The notes beneath the pieces were generated by a model that saw nothing but the letters and a program-made list of their open reading frames with translations, ran no database searches and was not told the origin of the DNA. DNA of 64,000 bases from Hyphomicrobiales bacterium. GTDB taxonomy: Bacteria; Pseudomonadota; Alphaproteobacteria; Rhizobiales; Rhizobiaceae. Within the stretch, counting starts at the first letter, position 1; every line of letters begins with the position of its first letter. The position numbers and the translations under genes are program-made. Positions 53,915 to 63,233 of the stretch are shown here, one piece after another. Where the stretch lies: contig UCHV01000005.1 of assembly GCA_900472395.1 (NCBI GenBank), positions 189,349-253,348 on the forward strand. Direction: 5' to 3'.

Positions 53915-54661
53915 TCAAACGCCTCGTTTGTTGCCCCAGAGCAGAACATGAAGCTGCGGCAGCACGGTAGCAGCGAACCAGCGGTCGGCCGTCACCTTGT
54001 CCACCAGCCACAACATGCGGTCCATGATGCCATCGATATCGATGCGGGCATCGTCGTCATCGGGCGGTGGCGGCGTGTGGTTTCCGGGCTGCAGATAGAC
54101 CGGCAGATCAGGGAAACGTGCCGCTGCATCCTTGGCAAAAGCATAGTCGGCATCGTCGAAGATCACGAATTTCAAACCGATACGCGGGCCACCGGAGGGG
54201 CGCGCAGTGGCGGCCTTCAGACAGTCGTGGAGAATATCCCAATCCGTTTCCATGCCGCTCGATGGCGGTTTTGGTGAAAGTACGAGAAAATCGAGATCGG
54301 CAAACCAGTCACGCGCGACGCTGCCCTGCGTTTCGATGGCAAACCGGTAGCCATCGCGTTTTCCCCGCGCGATCAGCGAACCGAGCGGCTGGATGGCCGG
54401 GTTGCCGCCGGAGAGCGAAACGGTAAGCGGCACACCACCCGAAAGCTCCAGCACCCTATTCCAGATAACCTCGGCCTCCATCGGCAACCAGTCGTGCCGA
54501 TAGGCGCTGTCCACCGCATGCAGCGTATCGCACCAGGAACAACGGTAATCGCAACCGCCGGTGCGCACGAACACGGTCGGCTGGCCGATCAGCATGCCCT
54601 CGCCCTGGATGGTCGGCCCGAAGATCTCGCTGATACGGATCTTCTCTGAAAGGGCGGTCAT
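53915..54661 (-). CDS. queE: 7-carboxy-7-deazaguanine synthase
   Basis: 248 aa from the ATG at 54661, which overlaps queD (ATGA). Radical SAM motif CDYRCSWC (C-x3-C-x2-C), then TQGS and a QPG near the end. It forms the deazaguanine ring of queuosine from carboxytetrahydropterin. Third gene of queC-queD-queE. Confidence 0.95.
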   Translation of the reverse strand: MTALSEKIRISEIFGPTIQGEGMLIGQPTVFVRTGGCDYRCSWCDTLHAVDSAYRHDWLPMEAEVIWNRVLELSGGVPLTVSLSGGNPAIQPLGSLIARGKRDGYRFAIETQGSVARDWFADLDFLVLSPKPPSSGMETDWDILHDCLKAATARPSGGPRIGLKFVIFDDADYAFAKDAAARFPDLPVYLQPGNHTPPPPDDDDARIDIDGIMDRMLWLVDKVTADRWFAATVLPQLHVLLWGNKRGV

Positions 54662-55014
54662 GGCCGATACTCGGCCCATGTTTTTGGTGTCTCGCTGACG
54701 CGGACAGCGGACGTCTCCGGCAGGCGCTGCTTGCACCAGTCGTAAAAATGCTTGGCCAGATATTCCGACGTCACCTTTTCATGGCCCAGCACATCGTTGA
54801 GATGCCGGTGGTCGAACTCTTCGTCGATATAGCGCTTGAGCGGCGCAAGCTCGTGATAGTCACGAACAAAACCGTCGTCATCGAGATCGGCAGCAGTAAG
54901 CTCCACCACGACGATATAGTTGTGGCCATGCAGGCGCGCGCATTGGTGATCGGCCGGCAGATGCGAAAGCTGGTGCGAGGCGGAAAAGTGGAATTCCTTG
55001 GTGATGCGATACAT
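54658..55014 (-). CDS. queD: 6-carboxy-5,6,7,8-tetrahydropterin synthase
   Basis: 118 aa; start overlaps queC stop as TGATG. Zinc histidines in FSASHQLSH and [13 protein letters not shown], the E-D-H-R-H-L-N segment and the AEY-like end match QueD/PTPS. Second gene of the queuosine precursor operon. Confidence 0.95.
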   Translation of the reverse strand: MYRITKEFHFSASHQLSHLPADHQCARLHGHNYIVVVELTAADLDDDGFVRDYHELAPLKRYIDEEFDHRHLNDVLGHEKVTSEYLAKHFYDWCKQRLPETSAVRVSETPKTWAEYRP

Positions 55015-55724
55015 CAGCGGACCTCCTCTGCCTTGAAGCGGTCGGTTGCCGCCTTCCAGAAGTCCGGGTCCGCGTATTCGGTCGGATCTTCGACGCCGGC
55101 CAGATGAAACGCCTCGCGCCGTTCGACACAGGTGCCGCAGCGGCCGCAATGTTTGGTCCCCCCCTTGTAGCAGGACCATGTGTCGGCAAACGGCGTGTCG
55201 TGCCTGGCGCCATCGCTGACAATATCGCCCTTGGAACCGTTCACATAAGGCGCCAGCAGTTTGACCGAAGCATATCCATCCAGCGCATGCCGCTGCATGG
55301 CATCGAAACTCTCGATGAAATCCGGTCGGCAGTCGGGATAGATGAAGTGGTCACCGCCATGCACGGCGATCGCGACCGCATCCGCTTGCCTTGCGGCGGC
55401 AACACCGAAGGCAACCGTCAGCATGATCGCGTTGCGGTTAGGCACGACCGTGAGACGCATCGTCTCCTCGGCGTAATGACCGTCGGGCACATCGACATCA
55501 TCGGTCAAAGCCGAGCCGGTCAGCTGGCTGCCGATGGCTCTCATGTCGATGATCTGATGAAACACGCCGAGCCTTTTTGCGCAGGCGGCGGCGAATTCGA
55601 TCTCCTTTTTATGGCGCTGGCCATAATCGAAGGAGATCAGTCCCATCAGATCGCCTTGCGCGGCAATACGATGGGCAAGCGAAACGGAATCGAGTCCGCC
55701 GGAGCAGACGACGAGTGTCTTCAT
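55014..55724 (-). CDS. queC: 7-cyano-7-deazaguanine synthase
   Basis: 236 aa from the ATG at 55724 with AGGA upstream; longer in-frame starts read into the intergenic region. PP-loop VVCSGGLDSVSLA and the C-terminal zinc cluster (CYKGGTKHCGRCGTCVERRE) are diagnostic. Converts carboxydeazaguanine to preQ0. No preQ1-riboswitch was recognised upstream. Confidence 0.96.
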   Translation of the reverse strand: MKTLVVCSGGLDSVSLAHRIAAQGDLMGLISFDYGQRHKKEIEFAAACAKRLGVFHQIIDMRAIGSQLTGSALTDDVDVPDGHYAEETMRLTVVPNRNAIMLTVAFGVAAARQADAVAIAVHGGDHFIYPDCRPDFIESFDAMQRHALDGYASVKLLAPYVNGSKGDIVSDGARHDTPFADTWSCYKGGTKHCGRCGTCVERREAFHLAGVEDPTEYADPDFWKAATDRFKAEEVR

Positions 55725-55822
55725 GATAGGTGTCCTTGTTTTGACCGGGTAGGCTGCGACCGGCATTCCGACAGGCTCCTTAAACCCTTGGCGAGCAGTT
55801 GAAAATGGACCCAACCAATTTT

Positions 55823-55835
55823 TGCGATAATCGCA
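55823..55835. promoter_or_regulatory. Palindrome TGCGAT-A-ATCGCA in the queC/XRE divergent region
   Basis: A perfect 6-bp dyad between the divergent queC and XRE starts; a plausible operator for the adjacent regulator. Confidence 0.5.
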
Positions 55836-55840
55836 CCAAA

Positions 55841-55871
55841 TGTCTTTTGTTGTATTTTTCACAAAACGACA
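55841..55871. promoter_or_regulatory. Imperfect inverted repeat in the queC/XRE divergent region
   Basis: TGTCTTTTGT, 10 bases, then ACAAAACGACA: complementary but for one unpaired G. Possible second operator or promoter overlap. Confidence 0.4.
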
Positions 55872-55897
55872 TTGAAATATGCAACCAAAGGGGGATA

Positions 55898-56296
55898 ATG
55901 ACGAAAACGCACTCAATAGGTGATTCCATGGCAGGCCGCACACCCCAGAAGATCGACCGCGAGCGCGGTAGACGTCTCCGACAGGCACTTGGCGCGCGGG
56001 GACCACAGAAGATGATGGCCGTTGCCGCCGATCTCGATATCTCGCCCGCCGCTGTTTCGAAATGGATGCAGGGGCACGCCATGTCGATCGATAACGCCCG
56101 CAGGTTGGCCGACCTTCTCGGGGTGTCGCTCGACTGGCTCCTGTCCGATGCACCAAAACCAACGGATGTTGCGAGCAGCAGGTTGAGCGGCATGGAAAAG
56201 GAACTGATCGAGCAATTGCGCAACCGACCTGCGCATGTTTTGCCCCTGCTGGCCCGGCTCGTTCAGGAAATCCCCTCAAGTCCCCAGCGAAGCTGA
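55898..56296 (+). CDS. XRE/cro-like HTH regulator
   Basis: 132 aa from the ATG at 55898, behind GGGGG; ATG at 55928 is the alternative. HTH about residues 20-75 (GRRLRQALGARGPQKMMAVA, then ISPAAVSKWMQGHAMSIDNA) followed by LADLLGVSLDWLLSDAP. A single-domain phage-type repressor fold. Divergent from queC. Its target is unknown but the dyads between the two genes suggest autoregulation. Confidence 0.87.
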   Translation: MTKTHSIGDSMAGRTPQKIDRERGRRLRQALGARGPQKMMAVAADLDISPAAVSKWMQGHAMSIDNARRLADLLGVSLDWLLSDAPKPTDVASSRLSGMEKELIEQLRNRPAHVLPLLARLVQEIPSSPQRS

Positions 56297-56401
56297 TGAA
56301 ATCACACCGGAAAATACCCTCAGCTCACCTGCGAGCTTGTTTATACCCTTTCGCTTGCATAGGATCGCCGCCGATCAAACATGAGTTGAAGGGGGTATCC
56401 C

Positions 56402-57421
56402 ATGCTGGACCTGAGCGGGTTCGATATTTTTGTCATCGGCATCGTCATCCTGGCGATCCTGTTGCTGTTCGCCCTGGTGAAAACCGTGCCACAGGGTTAT
56501 GCCTACACCGTCGAGCGCTTCGGCAAATACACGCGCACGCTGCAGCCCGGCCTCAATATCCTGACACCGTTCATCGAACGCATCGGCGCGCGCATGAACG
56601 TCATGGAACAGGTGCTGCATATCCCGACGCAGGAAGTCATCACCAAGGATAATGCCAGCGTATCGGCCGATGCCGTCGCCTTTTACCAGGTGCTCAACCC
56701 TGCCCAGGCCGCCTATCAGGTCACCAATCTGGAAGTCGCCGTCCAGAACCTGACCATGACCAACATCCGTTCGGTCATGGGTTCGATGGATCTCGACGAG
56801 CTTCTCTCCAACCGCGACATCATCAACGACCGCCTTCTGCGCGTCGTCGACGAAGCCGTGCAGCCCTGGGGCATCAAGGTCACGCGTATCGAGATCAAGG
56901 ACATCCAGCCGCCGGCCGATCTGGTTGCTTCCATGGGTCGCCAGATGAAGGCGGAACGCGAAAAGCGCGCCCAGATTCTCGAAGCCGAAGGCGCCCGTAA
57001 CGCCCAGATCCTGCGCGCCGAAGGTGCCAAGCAGGCAGCCGTGCTGCAGGCTGAAGGCGAACGCGAAGCGGCCTTCCGTGACGCTGAAGCCCGCGAACGT
57101 CTGGCCGAAGCCGAAGCCCGCGCCACGCAGGTCGTCTCGGAAGCCATCGCCGCCGGCGACGTTCAGGCGATCAACTACTTCGTTGCCCAGAAATACACCG
57201 AGGCACTGGTCGAAATCGGCAAGGCCGGCAATTCCAAGGTCGTGCTGATGCCGCTTGAGGCCTCGTCGCTGATCGGCTCGCTCTCCGGCATCGGAGCGAT
57301 TGCCAAGGAAGTGTTCGGCGGCGGTGACGGCAATGGCCCGATCTCCACACCATCGGCACCGCGTCAGCCGACCATCCGTCGCCCGCCAACCGTGCCGCCA
57401 TTCGGCTCCACCGAAAGCTGA
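56402..57421 (+). CDS. qmcA: SPFH/Band-7 domain protein (stomatin-like, QmcA)
   Basis: 339 aa. N-terminal membrane segment ([18 protein letters not shown]), SPFH domain about 30-200 ([20 protein letters not shown]), then a long Ala/Glu-rich coiled coil ([20 protein letters not shown]). It forms large membrane-bound oligomers. Followed by its usual partner NfeD five bases on. Confidence 0.93.
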   Translation: MLDLSGFDIFVIGIVILAILLLFALVKTVPQGYAYTVERFGKYTRTLQPGLNILTPFIERIGARMNVMEQVLHIPTQEVITKDNASVSADAVAFYQVLNPAQAAYQVTNLEVAVQNLTMTNIRSVMGSMDLDELLSNRDIINDRLLRVVDEAVQPWGIKVTRIEIKDIQPPADLVASMGRQMKAEREKRAQILEAEGARNAQILRAEGAKQAAVLQAEGEREAAFRDAEARERLAEAEARATQVVSEAIAAGDVQAINYFVAQKYTEALVEIGKAGNSKVVLMPLEASSLIGSLSGIGAIAKEVFGGGDGNGPISTPSAPRQPTIRRPPTVPPFGSTES

Positions 57422-57425
57422 GGCC

Positions 57426-57884
57426 ATGGTGATCGAACTCTGGAACAGTTTTGGGCCGTGGAGCTGGTGGATCGCCGGCCTCGTGCTGCTGGCGCTCGAA
57501 CTGGTAGTTCCCGGCTTTTTCCTGATCTGGATCGGCGCCGCGGCCGTCGTGCTTGGCGCACTGTCGCTGGTGTTTTGGGGCACGGGCTTCTGGGGATGGC
57601 ATGTGCAGCTTCTGCTGTTTGCCGCCCTCTCGGTGGTCTTCGCTCTTGCCGGTCGCCGCTTTTACAGCGGCAGCGGCGCGAAGACCGACGAGCCCTGGCT
57701 CAACCGTCGCGGCGAAAGCCTCGTCGGCCGCACCGCCACACTTGCCGAACCGATCTTGGAAGGTCGCGGCCGCATCAAGCTCGACGATACGACGTGGACG
57801 GTCATGGGCCCGGATCTTCCCATCGGTACACGTGTGAAAGTCATCGCGTCGAGTGGACGCGACCTCACCGTCGAACAGGCTTGA
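57426..57884 (+). CDS. nfeD: NfeD-family membrane protein
   Basis: 152 aa. Three or four transmembrane helices (WWIAGLVLLALELVVPGFFL and HVQLLLFAALSVVFALAGRR) and a C-terminal OB fold (LVGRTATLAEPILEGRGRIK). Short NfeD type, a standard partner of QmcA/stomatin operons. Confidence 0.92.
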   Translation: MVIELWNSFGPWSWWIAGLVLLALELVVPGFFLIWIGAAAVVLGALSLVFWGTGFWGWHVQLLLFAALSVVFALAGRRFYSGSGAKTDEPWLNRRGESLVGRTATLAEPILEGRGRIKLDDTTWTVMGPDLPIGTRVKVIASSGRDLTVEQA

Positions 57885-57897
57885 ATGTTGAAAATGC

Positions 57898-57921
57898 GAT
57901 CGGCGTCAGGCGACGCCGATC
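57898..57921. terminator. Hairpin between convergent nfeD and kdsD
   Basis: GATCGGCGTC, AGGC, GACGCCGATC: a perfect 10-bp stem overlapping the kdsD stop. It lacks a T-run but sits where both genes end. Confidence 0.5.
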
Positions 57922-58916
57922 CGCAGCAGATCGTGGAAATGCACAAGTCCCAGTGGGCGGTTATCCTCATCGACCACGATCAGCGCGCCGATCTTGTACT
58001 GATTGAGCTGCGCCAGCGCCGCCGTTGCCAGAACGGACGGTTTGATCGTCTTCGGCTGGCGGGTCATGATGTCATCGACCGACAGTTCGCCAAGATTGCG
58101 CGAAAGATTGCGCGCCATGTCACCCTCGGTGACGATGCCACACAGACGCCCCTCTTTATCCAGTACGCCGACACAGCCGAAATGCTTGTGCGACAGCACG
58201 GTAATGGCTTCCACCATCGGTGTGCCCATTTTGACCAGCGGCACACGGTCGCCGGTGTGCATGATGTCGCGCACGTGCATAAGGCTGGCGCCCAGCTTGC
58301 CACCGGGGTGGAAAACCCGGAAATCCATGGGCGTGAACCCACGCGCTTCCAGAAGCGACACCGTCAGCGCATCGCCAAACGCCATCTGCAGCAGCGTCGA
58401 GGTGGTCGGTGCAAGTCCATGCGGACAGGCCTCCTGCGCATCGGGGAGCACAAGGACGACATCGGCTGCACGACCGAGCGAGGATTCGGCATTGCAGGTC
58501 AGGGCAATCAGGGTGATGGAAAAACGGCGCGTATAGGCGACGATGCTCTTCATCTCCGCACTTTCACCACCCTTGGAGATCGCCAGAACCACGTCATTCT
58601 GCGCGATCATGCCGAGATCGCCATGCGCGGCTTCCGCCGCATGCACAAACGAAGTCGGCGTGCCGGTGGATGACAGGCTTGCCGCCATCTTCACGCCGAC
58701 ATGCCCGCTCTTGCCGACGCCGGTAATGATGACACGGCCCGTGGTCGCGAGGATCACGTCGATTGCCTTGCGGAATGGCTCGGCCAGACCGTTCTTCAAC
58801 GCCGCTTCCAGTGCGTCGAGCCCCTGCTTTTCAAAGGCGACTGTTCGCAAGGCCGATTCGATGACATCTGCCTTGAGAATGGTTTCAGTGGTGGTTTCTG
58901 GCGCGTTCTGGGTCAT
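57906..58916 (-). CDS. kdsD: KpsF/GutQ arabinose-5-phosphate isomerase
   Basis: 336 aa from the ATG at 58916 (MTQNAPETTTETIL). SIS domain with TGVGKSGHVGVKMAASLSST, then two CBS domains (MHTGDRVPLVKMGTPMVEA.. and MTRQPKTIKPSV..). Makes arabinose-5-phosphate for Kdo of lipopolysaccharide. The two-CBS form is the usual housekeeping one. Confidence 0.93.
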   Translation of the reverse strand: MTQNAPETTTETILKADVIESALRTVAFEKQGLDALEAALKNGLAEPFRKAIDVILATTGRVIITGVGKSGHVGVKMAASLSSTGTPTSFVHAAEAAHGDLGMIAQNDVVLAISKGGESAEMKSIVAYTRRFSITLIALTCNAESSLGRAADVVLVLPDAQEACPHGLAPTTSTLLQMAFGDALTVSLLEARGFTPMDFRVFHPGGKLGASLMHVRDIMHTGDRVPLVKMGTPMVEAITVLSHKHFGCVGVLDKEGRLCGIVTEGDMARNLSRNLGELSVDDIMTRQPKTIKPSVLATAALAQLNQYKIGALIVVDEDNRPLGLVHFHDLLRIGVA

Positions 58917-59063
58917 GGCGAGCATGTATCGCGCTTGTCGTTCAGAGTCCATCTGCCCGCGCCATGGCCATGGAGGCGGATCGCCGCACGGTGACACTGC
59001 TCAACCGTTCATTAACCATGACGCTTTAGGATTGGATAATATCTACCCTCTTCAGGCGATGCG

Positions 59064-60776
59064 ATGAACGGCACAGGATACCAGGCTCGATCGGGAGCGG
59101 CCCGCAGGCGGGCGGTTTTGCCGCGTGCAGCCGCCAAGACCATGCCCGTTGCCGCCCCCTCGCGTCCGCCGGTGCAGGACCGACCGGCTTTGCATCGCGG
59201 GCCGATGCTGCTCCTGCTTGCCTCGACGGTGCTGGTGCCCGGCCCGCTTCTGGCGCAGACCCCCTATTCGGGATCGGCGGCCAGCCGCACCTCTTCTTAC
59301 TCCTCCACGTCCAGTGGCGGCACCGGATATGGTACGCCTGCCACCTCGGGCAGAACCGCCACCGGCGCTCTCGGATCGAGCAACGGCATCAGCCCGGTTG
59401 CAGGCAACCCGATCCCCACAGGCGCCAACACGGGCACAAACAATCCGTATGGCGATCCCTACGCGCAAGATGCCGGCGTCGACGATCCCAACCAGCCATT
59501 GAACGGCAGGCTCCTCGCAGAACAGCAAGGCGTCGCCGACGAAAGCGGCCAGCCGGCGGAACTGGATCTCAACCAGCCGGTTGAAGGCCCGCTCAATCCG
59601 TCTGAACTCAACCGCGACGGTGCGGAAAATCCGTTGGCCCGCGCGGATGACGGCCTGGGTGTGCGCCTCGGCACCTTCACGCTGCGTCCGAGCGTCAACC
59701 AGAGCATCAACCACGAGACTGAACGCACCGGCACCGGCCGGGCCAGCCGCAATTATCTCGCAACCGCCATTCGCGGCACGTTGTCGTCCGACTGGTCACG
59801 CCATGCGCTGACGGTGACGGGCGAAGGTACGTTCGAAAAGACGCTTTCCGGCCGCACCAGCAACAGTGCCGATTTCGAGCCGGAAGGCCGTATCGATAGC
59901 AACCTGCGGCTCGATCTCTCCAATGATACGATCGCCAACATCACCGGCAATTACGCGCTGGAACGCGAAAGCAACAGCGACCCCAACGCCGTTTCTGGCG
60001 CGGCCATGCAATCGACCGTGCAGCGGTTCGGTGGCGGCGTCGCCGTCCAGCGCGATTTCGGCGTGTTGCGCGGCACCGCCGCCGTTACGGTGGCGCGTTC
60101 GGTTTATGGCGATGCCGACCTTGCCGATGGCACCAGCGTCAGCCGTGCCGATCGCGACCGCACCGGTTTCGATGGCCGCCTGCGCATCGGTTACGAACTG
60201 TCGCCGGCAATCATTCCCTTCCTCGAAATCGCCGCCGGTCGCGCTGTTTATGACCAGCGGTTCGACAGTTCCGGCTACCGGCGTTCATCCAACAATTACG
60301 CAGCCCGCACCGGCGTCGAATTCGACTTTTCCGAAAAACTGCGCGGCGAACTCGGCGTCGGTTACGTGGTTGCCAAATACGATGACGGCCGCCTTTCCGA
60401 TCTCGGTGCGGTCGCCTTCGACGGCAATGCCACATGGTCGCCCCGGCGTGGCACCGATGTCGATTTCGGCCTGCGCACGACTTTGCAGGATGCAACGGCG
60501 CCGGGTGCAAACGGCTGGGCGGAATATCGCTTTTCGACCGCTGTCCAGCACCAGATGCGCAACGACCTGATCGCCCGGCTGACCGGCGCAACGACGCTGC
60601 GTGATTTCCCGACCGGCAGCGACGAACATACCTACGAGCTTGGTGCGGGCATCACCTACCGGCTCAACCGCTATCTCGATCTGACGGGCGACGTGACCTA
60701 TGAGCACGAGGAAAATGGCGGCGGCACACCGACCAAGACGGTGCAGATCGGCGCAGGCCTGACGCTGCGGCGGTAA
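59064..60776 (+). CDS. Outer-membrane beta-barrel protein
   Basis: 570 aa. Signal-like hydrophobic run (MLLLLASTVLVPGPLLAQ), then ~120 residues of Ser/Gly/Thr/Asn-rich linker, then a long series of alternating beta strands ending in an aromatic/arginine (TVQIGAGLTLRR), typical of a BBP2-type outer-membrane barrel. Next to exopolysaccharide and LPS sugar genes. Function unknown. Confidence 0.82.
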   Translation: MNGTGYQARSGAARRRAVLPRAAAKTMPVAAPSRPPVQDRPALHRGPMLLLLASTVLVPGPLLAQTPYSGSAASRTSSYSSTSSGGTGYGTPATSGRTATGALGSSNGISPVAGNPIPTGANTGTNNPYGDPYAQDAGVDDPNQPLNGRLLAEQQGVADESGQPAELDLNQPVEGPLNPSELNRDGAENPLARADDGLGVRLGTFTLRPSVNQSINHETERTGTGRASRNYLATAIRGTLSSDWSRHALTVTGEGTFEKTLSGRTSNSADFEPEGRIDSNLRLDLSNDTIANITGNYALERESNSDPNAVSGAAMQSTVQRFGGGVAVQRDFGVLRGTAAVTVARSVYGDADLADGTSVSRADRDRTGFDGRLRIGYELSPAIIPFLEIAAGRAVYDQRFDSSGYRRSSNNYAARTGVEFDFSEKLRGELGVGYVVAKYDDGRLSDLGAVAFDGNATWSPRRGTDVDFGLRTTLQDATAPGANGWAEYRFSTAVQHQMRNDLIARLTGATTLRDFPTGSDEHTYELGAGITYRLNRYLDLTGDVTYEHEENGGGTPTKTVQIGAGLTLRR

Positions 60777-60792
60777 TCGACATAACGAAAAA

Positions 60793-60817
60793 GGCCCCGG
60801 AACATCATTCCGAGGCC
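60793..60817 (-). terminator. Terminator shared by galU and the barrel gene
   Basis: GGCCCCGGAA, CATCA, TTCCGAGGCC with one mismatch. The minus-strand read is followed by TTTTTC. Confidence 0.8.
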
Positions 60818-60840
60818 TCGATTATTTAGATCGCCAAAAC

Positions 60841-61725
60841 TCAGCCGAGCTTGGAAACCAGCGCCTTGAGGCCGTTCTCGACGCTCGGACGGATATCCGC
60901 ACGCTTCAGCGCAAACGCGACGTTGGCGAGAATGAAGCCATCCTTGGCGCCGCAGTCATAGGTTTCGCCGGTGAACTTGTAGGCAGCGAATTCCTGGGAC
61001 TTGGCGAGCGTCAGCATGCCGTCTGTCAGCTGGATTTCGTTGCCGGCACCACGCTCCTGGGTTTCCAGAATGTCAAAGACTTCCGGCTGCAGAATGTAGC
61101 GACCGTTGATGAAGAAGTTGGACGGAGCGGTGCCCTTGGCCGGCTTTTCGACCATCTGGGTGATCTTGAAACCGTCGCCGACCGCATCGCCAACGCCGAC
61201 GATGCCATACTTGTGTGCCTGTTCCGGGTCGCACTCTTCAACGGCCAGGATGTTGCCGCCGGTCTTTTCGTAAAGCTCGACCATGCCCTTGAGGCAGCCC
61301 TTTTCGGCCGACATGATCATGTCGGGCAGAAGCACGGCGAACGGCTCGTCACCGACGATGTCGCGCGCGCACCAGACCGCATGGCCGAGGCCGAGCGGCG
61401 ATTGCTGACGGGTGAAGCTTGCCATGCCCGCCTGCGGAAGCATGTCGGAAAGAATGGTCAGTTCGGCATTCTTGTTGCGCTCCTTGAGGAGTGCTTCCAG
61501 TTCAAACTGAATATCGAAATAATCTTCAATAACGCCCTTACCGCGACCGGTGACGAACACGAGATGTTCGATACCGGCTTCGATTGCCTCGTCCACCACG
61601 TACTGGATGACTGGCTTATCGACGACGGTCAGCATTTCCTTCGGCACAGCCTTGGTCGCGGGGAGGAAGCGCGTCCCCATACCTGCTACCGGAAATACTG
61701 CCTTACGAATCTTTTGGTGTCCCAC
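60841..61725 (-). CDS. galU: UTP-glucose-1-phosphate uridylyltransferase
   Basis: 294 aa. Nucleotidyl-transferase motif [20 protein letters not shown], then [13 protein letters not shown] and FLLP-like [10 protein letters not shown]. Makes UDP-glucose for exopolysaccharide and LPS; called exoN in rhizobia. Divergent from the lytic transglycosylase gene. Confidence 0.95.
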   Translation of the reverse strand: MGHQKIRKAVFPVAGMGTRFLPATKAVPKEMLTVVDKPVIQYVVDEAIEAGIEHLVFVTGRGKGVIEDYFDIQFELEALLKERNKNAELTILSDMLPQAGMASFTRQQSPLGLGHAVWCARDIVGDEPFAVLLPDMIMSAEKGCLKGMVELYEKTGGNILAVEECDPEQAHKYGIVGVGDAVGDGFKITQMVEKPAKGTAPSNFFINGRYILQPEVFDILETQERGAGNEIQLTDGMLTLAKSQEFAAYKFTGETYDCGAKDGFILANVAFALKRADIRPSVENGLKALVSKLG

Positions 61726-61928
61726 TCATGCCTCCTAAAAGCACAATCTGTTTTTCTGTCGGTCGCCCGTGAAACGGTCTCTAGGGATATATTTCAACCT
61801 TTTCGGGGCAATGACACTACGATGTTCTCATGGTAAAGAATTTATTTATTCTGATGTTCTACGCTGACCGTAACCCGGCTGCCATCACCGGTGAAAACCC
61901 TGACTGGAAGAACAACGGATACGCCGTA

Positions 61929-63149
61929 ATGACTATGTTCCGCACCCGTCGCTTTCAAGCGCTCGCCCTCTCGATGATCGCAGGCATGACGCTCGCGGTC
62001 ACTCCGATACATGCTCAGGCAGACCGAGGTTTCAAGGCTTGGATCTCAAATTTCTATGAGACCGCAGCCCAGAGCGGCATCACCCGCTCGACCTACAACA
62101 AGGCCTTTGCCGGCATCAGCACGCCTGATCAGGACGTGCTGCAAAAGGCTCAGTACCAGCCCGAATTCAAGTCGAAGATATGGGATTATCTGGATAGCCG
62201 CGTAAACCCCTATACGGTCAAGATCGGCCGTGAAATGAAGGCCCGCCATGGCCGCCTCCTCAACGCCATCGAGCGTCAGTACGGTGTCGATCAGAACATC
62301 GTTCTGGCCATCTGGTCGATGGAATCCAACTATGGCGCCGCACTCGAAAACCCGGAACGTCTGCACCATGTGCCGCAGGCCCTAGCCACGCTCGCATGGG
62401 CCGATCCGAAACGCTCCAAGTTCGGCCGCACCCAGCTGATCGCCGCGCTGAAAATCCTGCAGGCCGGCGATGTGACGCCAAAACAGCTGACCGGCTCTTG
62501 GGCCGGCGCCATGGGTCATACGCAGTTCATTCCGACCAGCTACCTGCTTTACGCGGTCGATGCAGATGGCAACGGCAAACGCGACATCTGGCATTCCGTG
62601 CCGGACGCACTGGCGACGGCGGCCAACCTGCTGTCCAAGAACGGCTGGACCTCCGGCAAGACCTGGGGTTACGAAGCAGCCCTTCCGGCCGGCGCCGCCA
62701 GATATGAAGGCCAGACCAAGACGATTGCCCAGTGGGCAGCGCTCGGTTTCACCCGGCCCAACGGCAAGGGCTTCCCGCGTGGCGGTGATCGCGCGACGCT
62801 GAAGCTGATGGCGGGATCGAACGGCCCGGCATTCCTGATGATGAAAAACTTCTTCACCATCAAGAAATACAATGCCGCTGACAGCTACGCACTCGCCGTC
62901 GGCCTTCTTGCCGACCAGATTGCCGGCTACGGCGGCATGCAGCAACGCTGGCCACGCCCGGAAGGCACGCTCGACATCTCGGAGAAATTCGAGCTGCAGT
63001 CGCGCATGAAGGAACTCGGTTATTACGATGGCGAAGTCGATGGCAATTTCGGCTCCGGCTCGAAAGCCGCCATTTCCGCCATCCAGAAGCGCCTCGGCAT
63101 GCAGCAGGACGGCGAGCCTTCGCATTCGCTTCTGAAGGCCATCCGCTGA
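61929..63149 (+). CDS. Lytic murein transglycosylase (MltB-like)
   Basis: 406 aa from the ATG at 61929; the frame is open to 61830. Signal peptide (ALSMIAGMTLAVTPIHA), SLT_2 domain with the catalytic glutamate in VLAIWSMESNYGAALENP and SWAGAMGHTQFIPTSY, and a C-terminal peptidoglycan-binding domain (MKELGYYDGEVDGNFGSGSK). Cleaves peptidoglycan to 1,6-anhydro products in the periplasm. Confidence 0.94.
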   Translation: MTMFRTRRFQALALSMIAGMTLAVTPIHAQADRGFKAWISNFYETAAQSGITRSTYNKAFAGISTPDQDVLQKAQYQPEFKSKIWDYLDSRVNPYTVKIGREMKARHGRLLNAIERQYGVDQNIVLAIWSMESNYGAALENPERLHHVPQALATLAWADPKRSKFGRTQLIAALKILQAGDVTPKQLTGSWAGAMGHTQFIPTSYLLYAVDADGNGKRDIWHSVPDALATAANLLSKNGWTSGKTWGYEAALPAGAARYEGQTKTIAQWAALGFTRPNGKGFPRGGDRATLKLMAGSNGPAFLMMKNFFTIKKYNAADSYALAVGLLADQIAGYGGMQQRWPRPEGTLDISEKFELQSRMKELGYYDGEVDGNFGSGSKAAISAIQKRLGMQQDGEPSHSLLKAIR

Positions 63150-63233
63150 CCGCAGGTGTGATCGGCCAACCGATTGACAGTCAAGCCGGGCTGCGATCCA
63201 CTCGCAGCCCGTAACAATATGGACGGCAGGGAC

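Noticed and set aside
55725..55800. preQ1 riboswitch upstream of queC
   Set aside because: No class I loop/tail pattern and no class II or III fold could be seen in the short leader.
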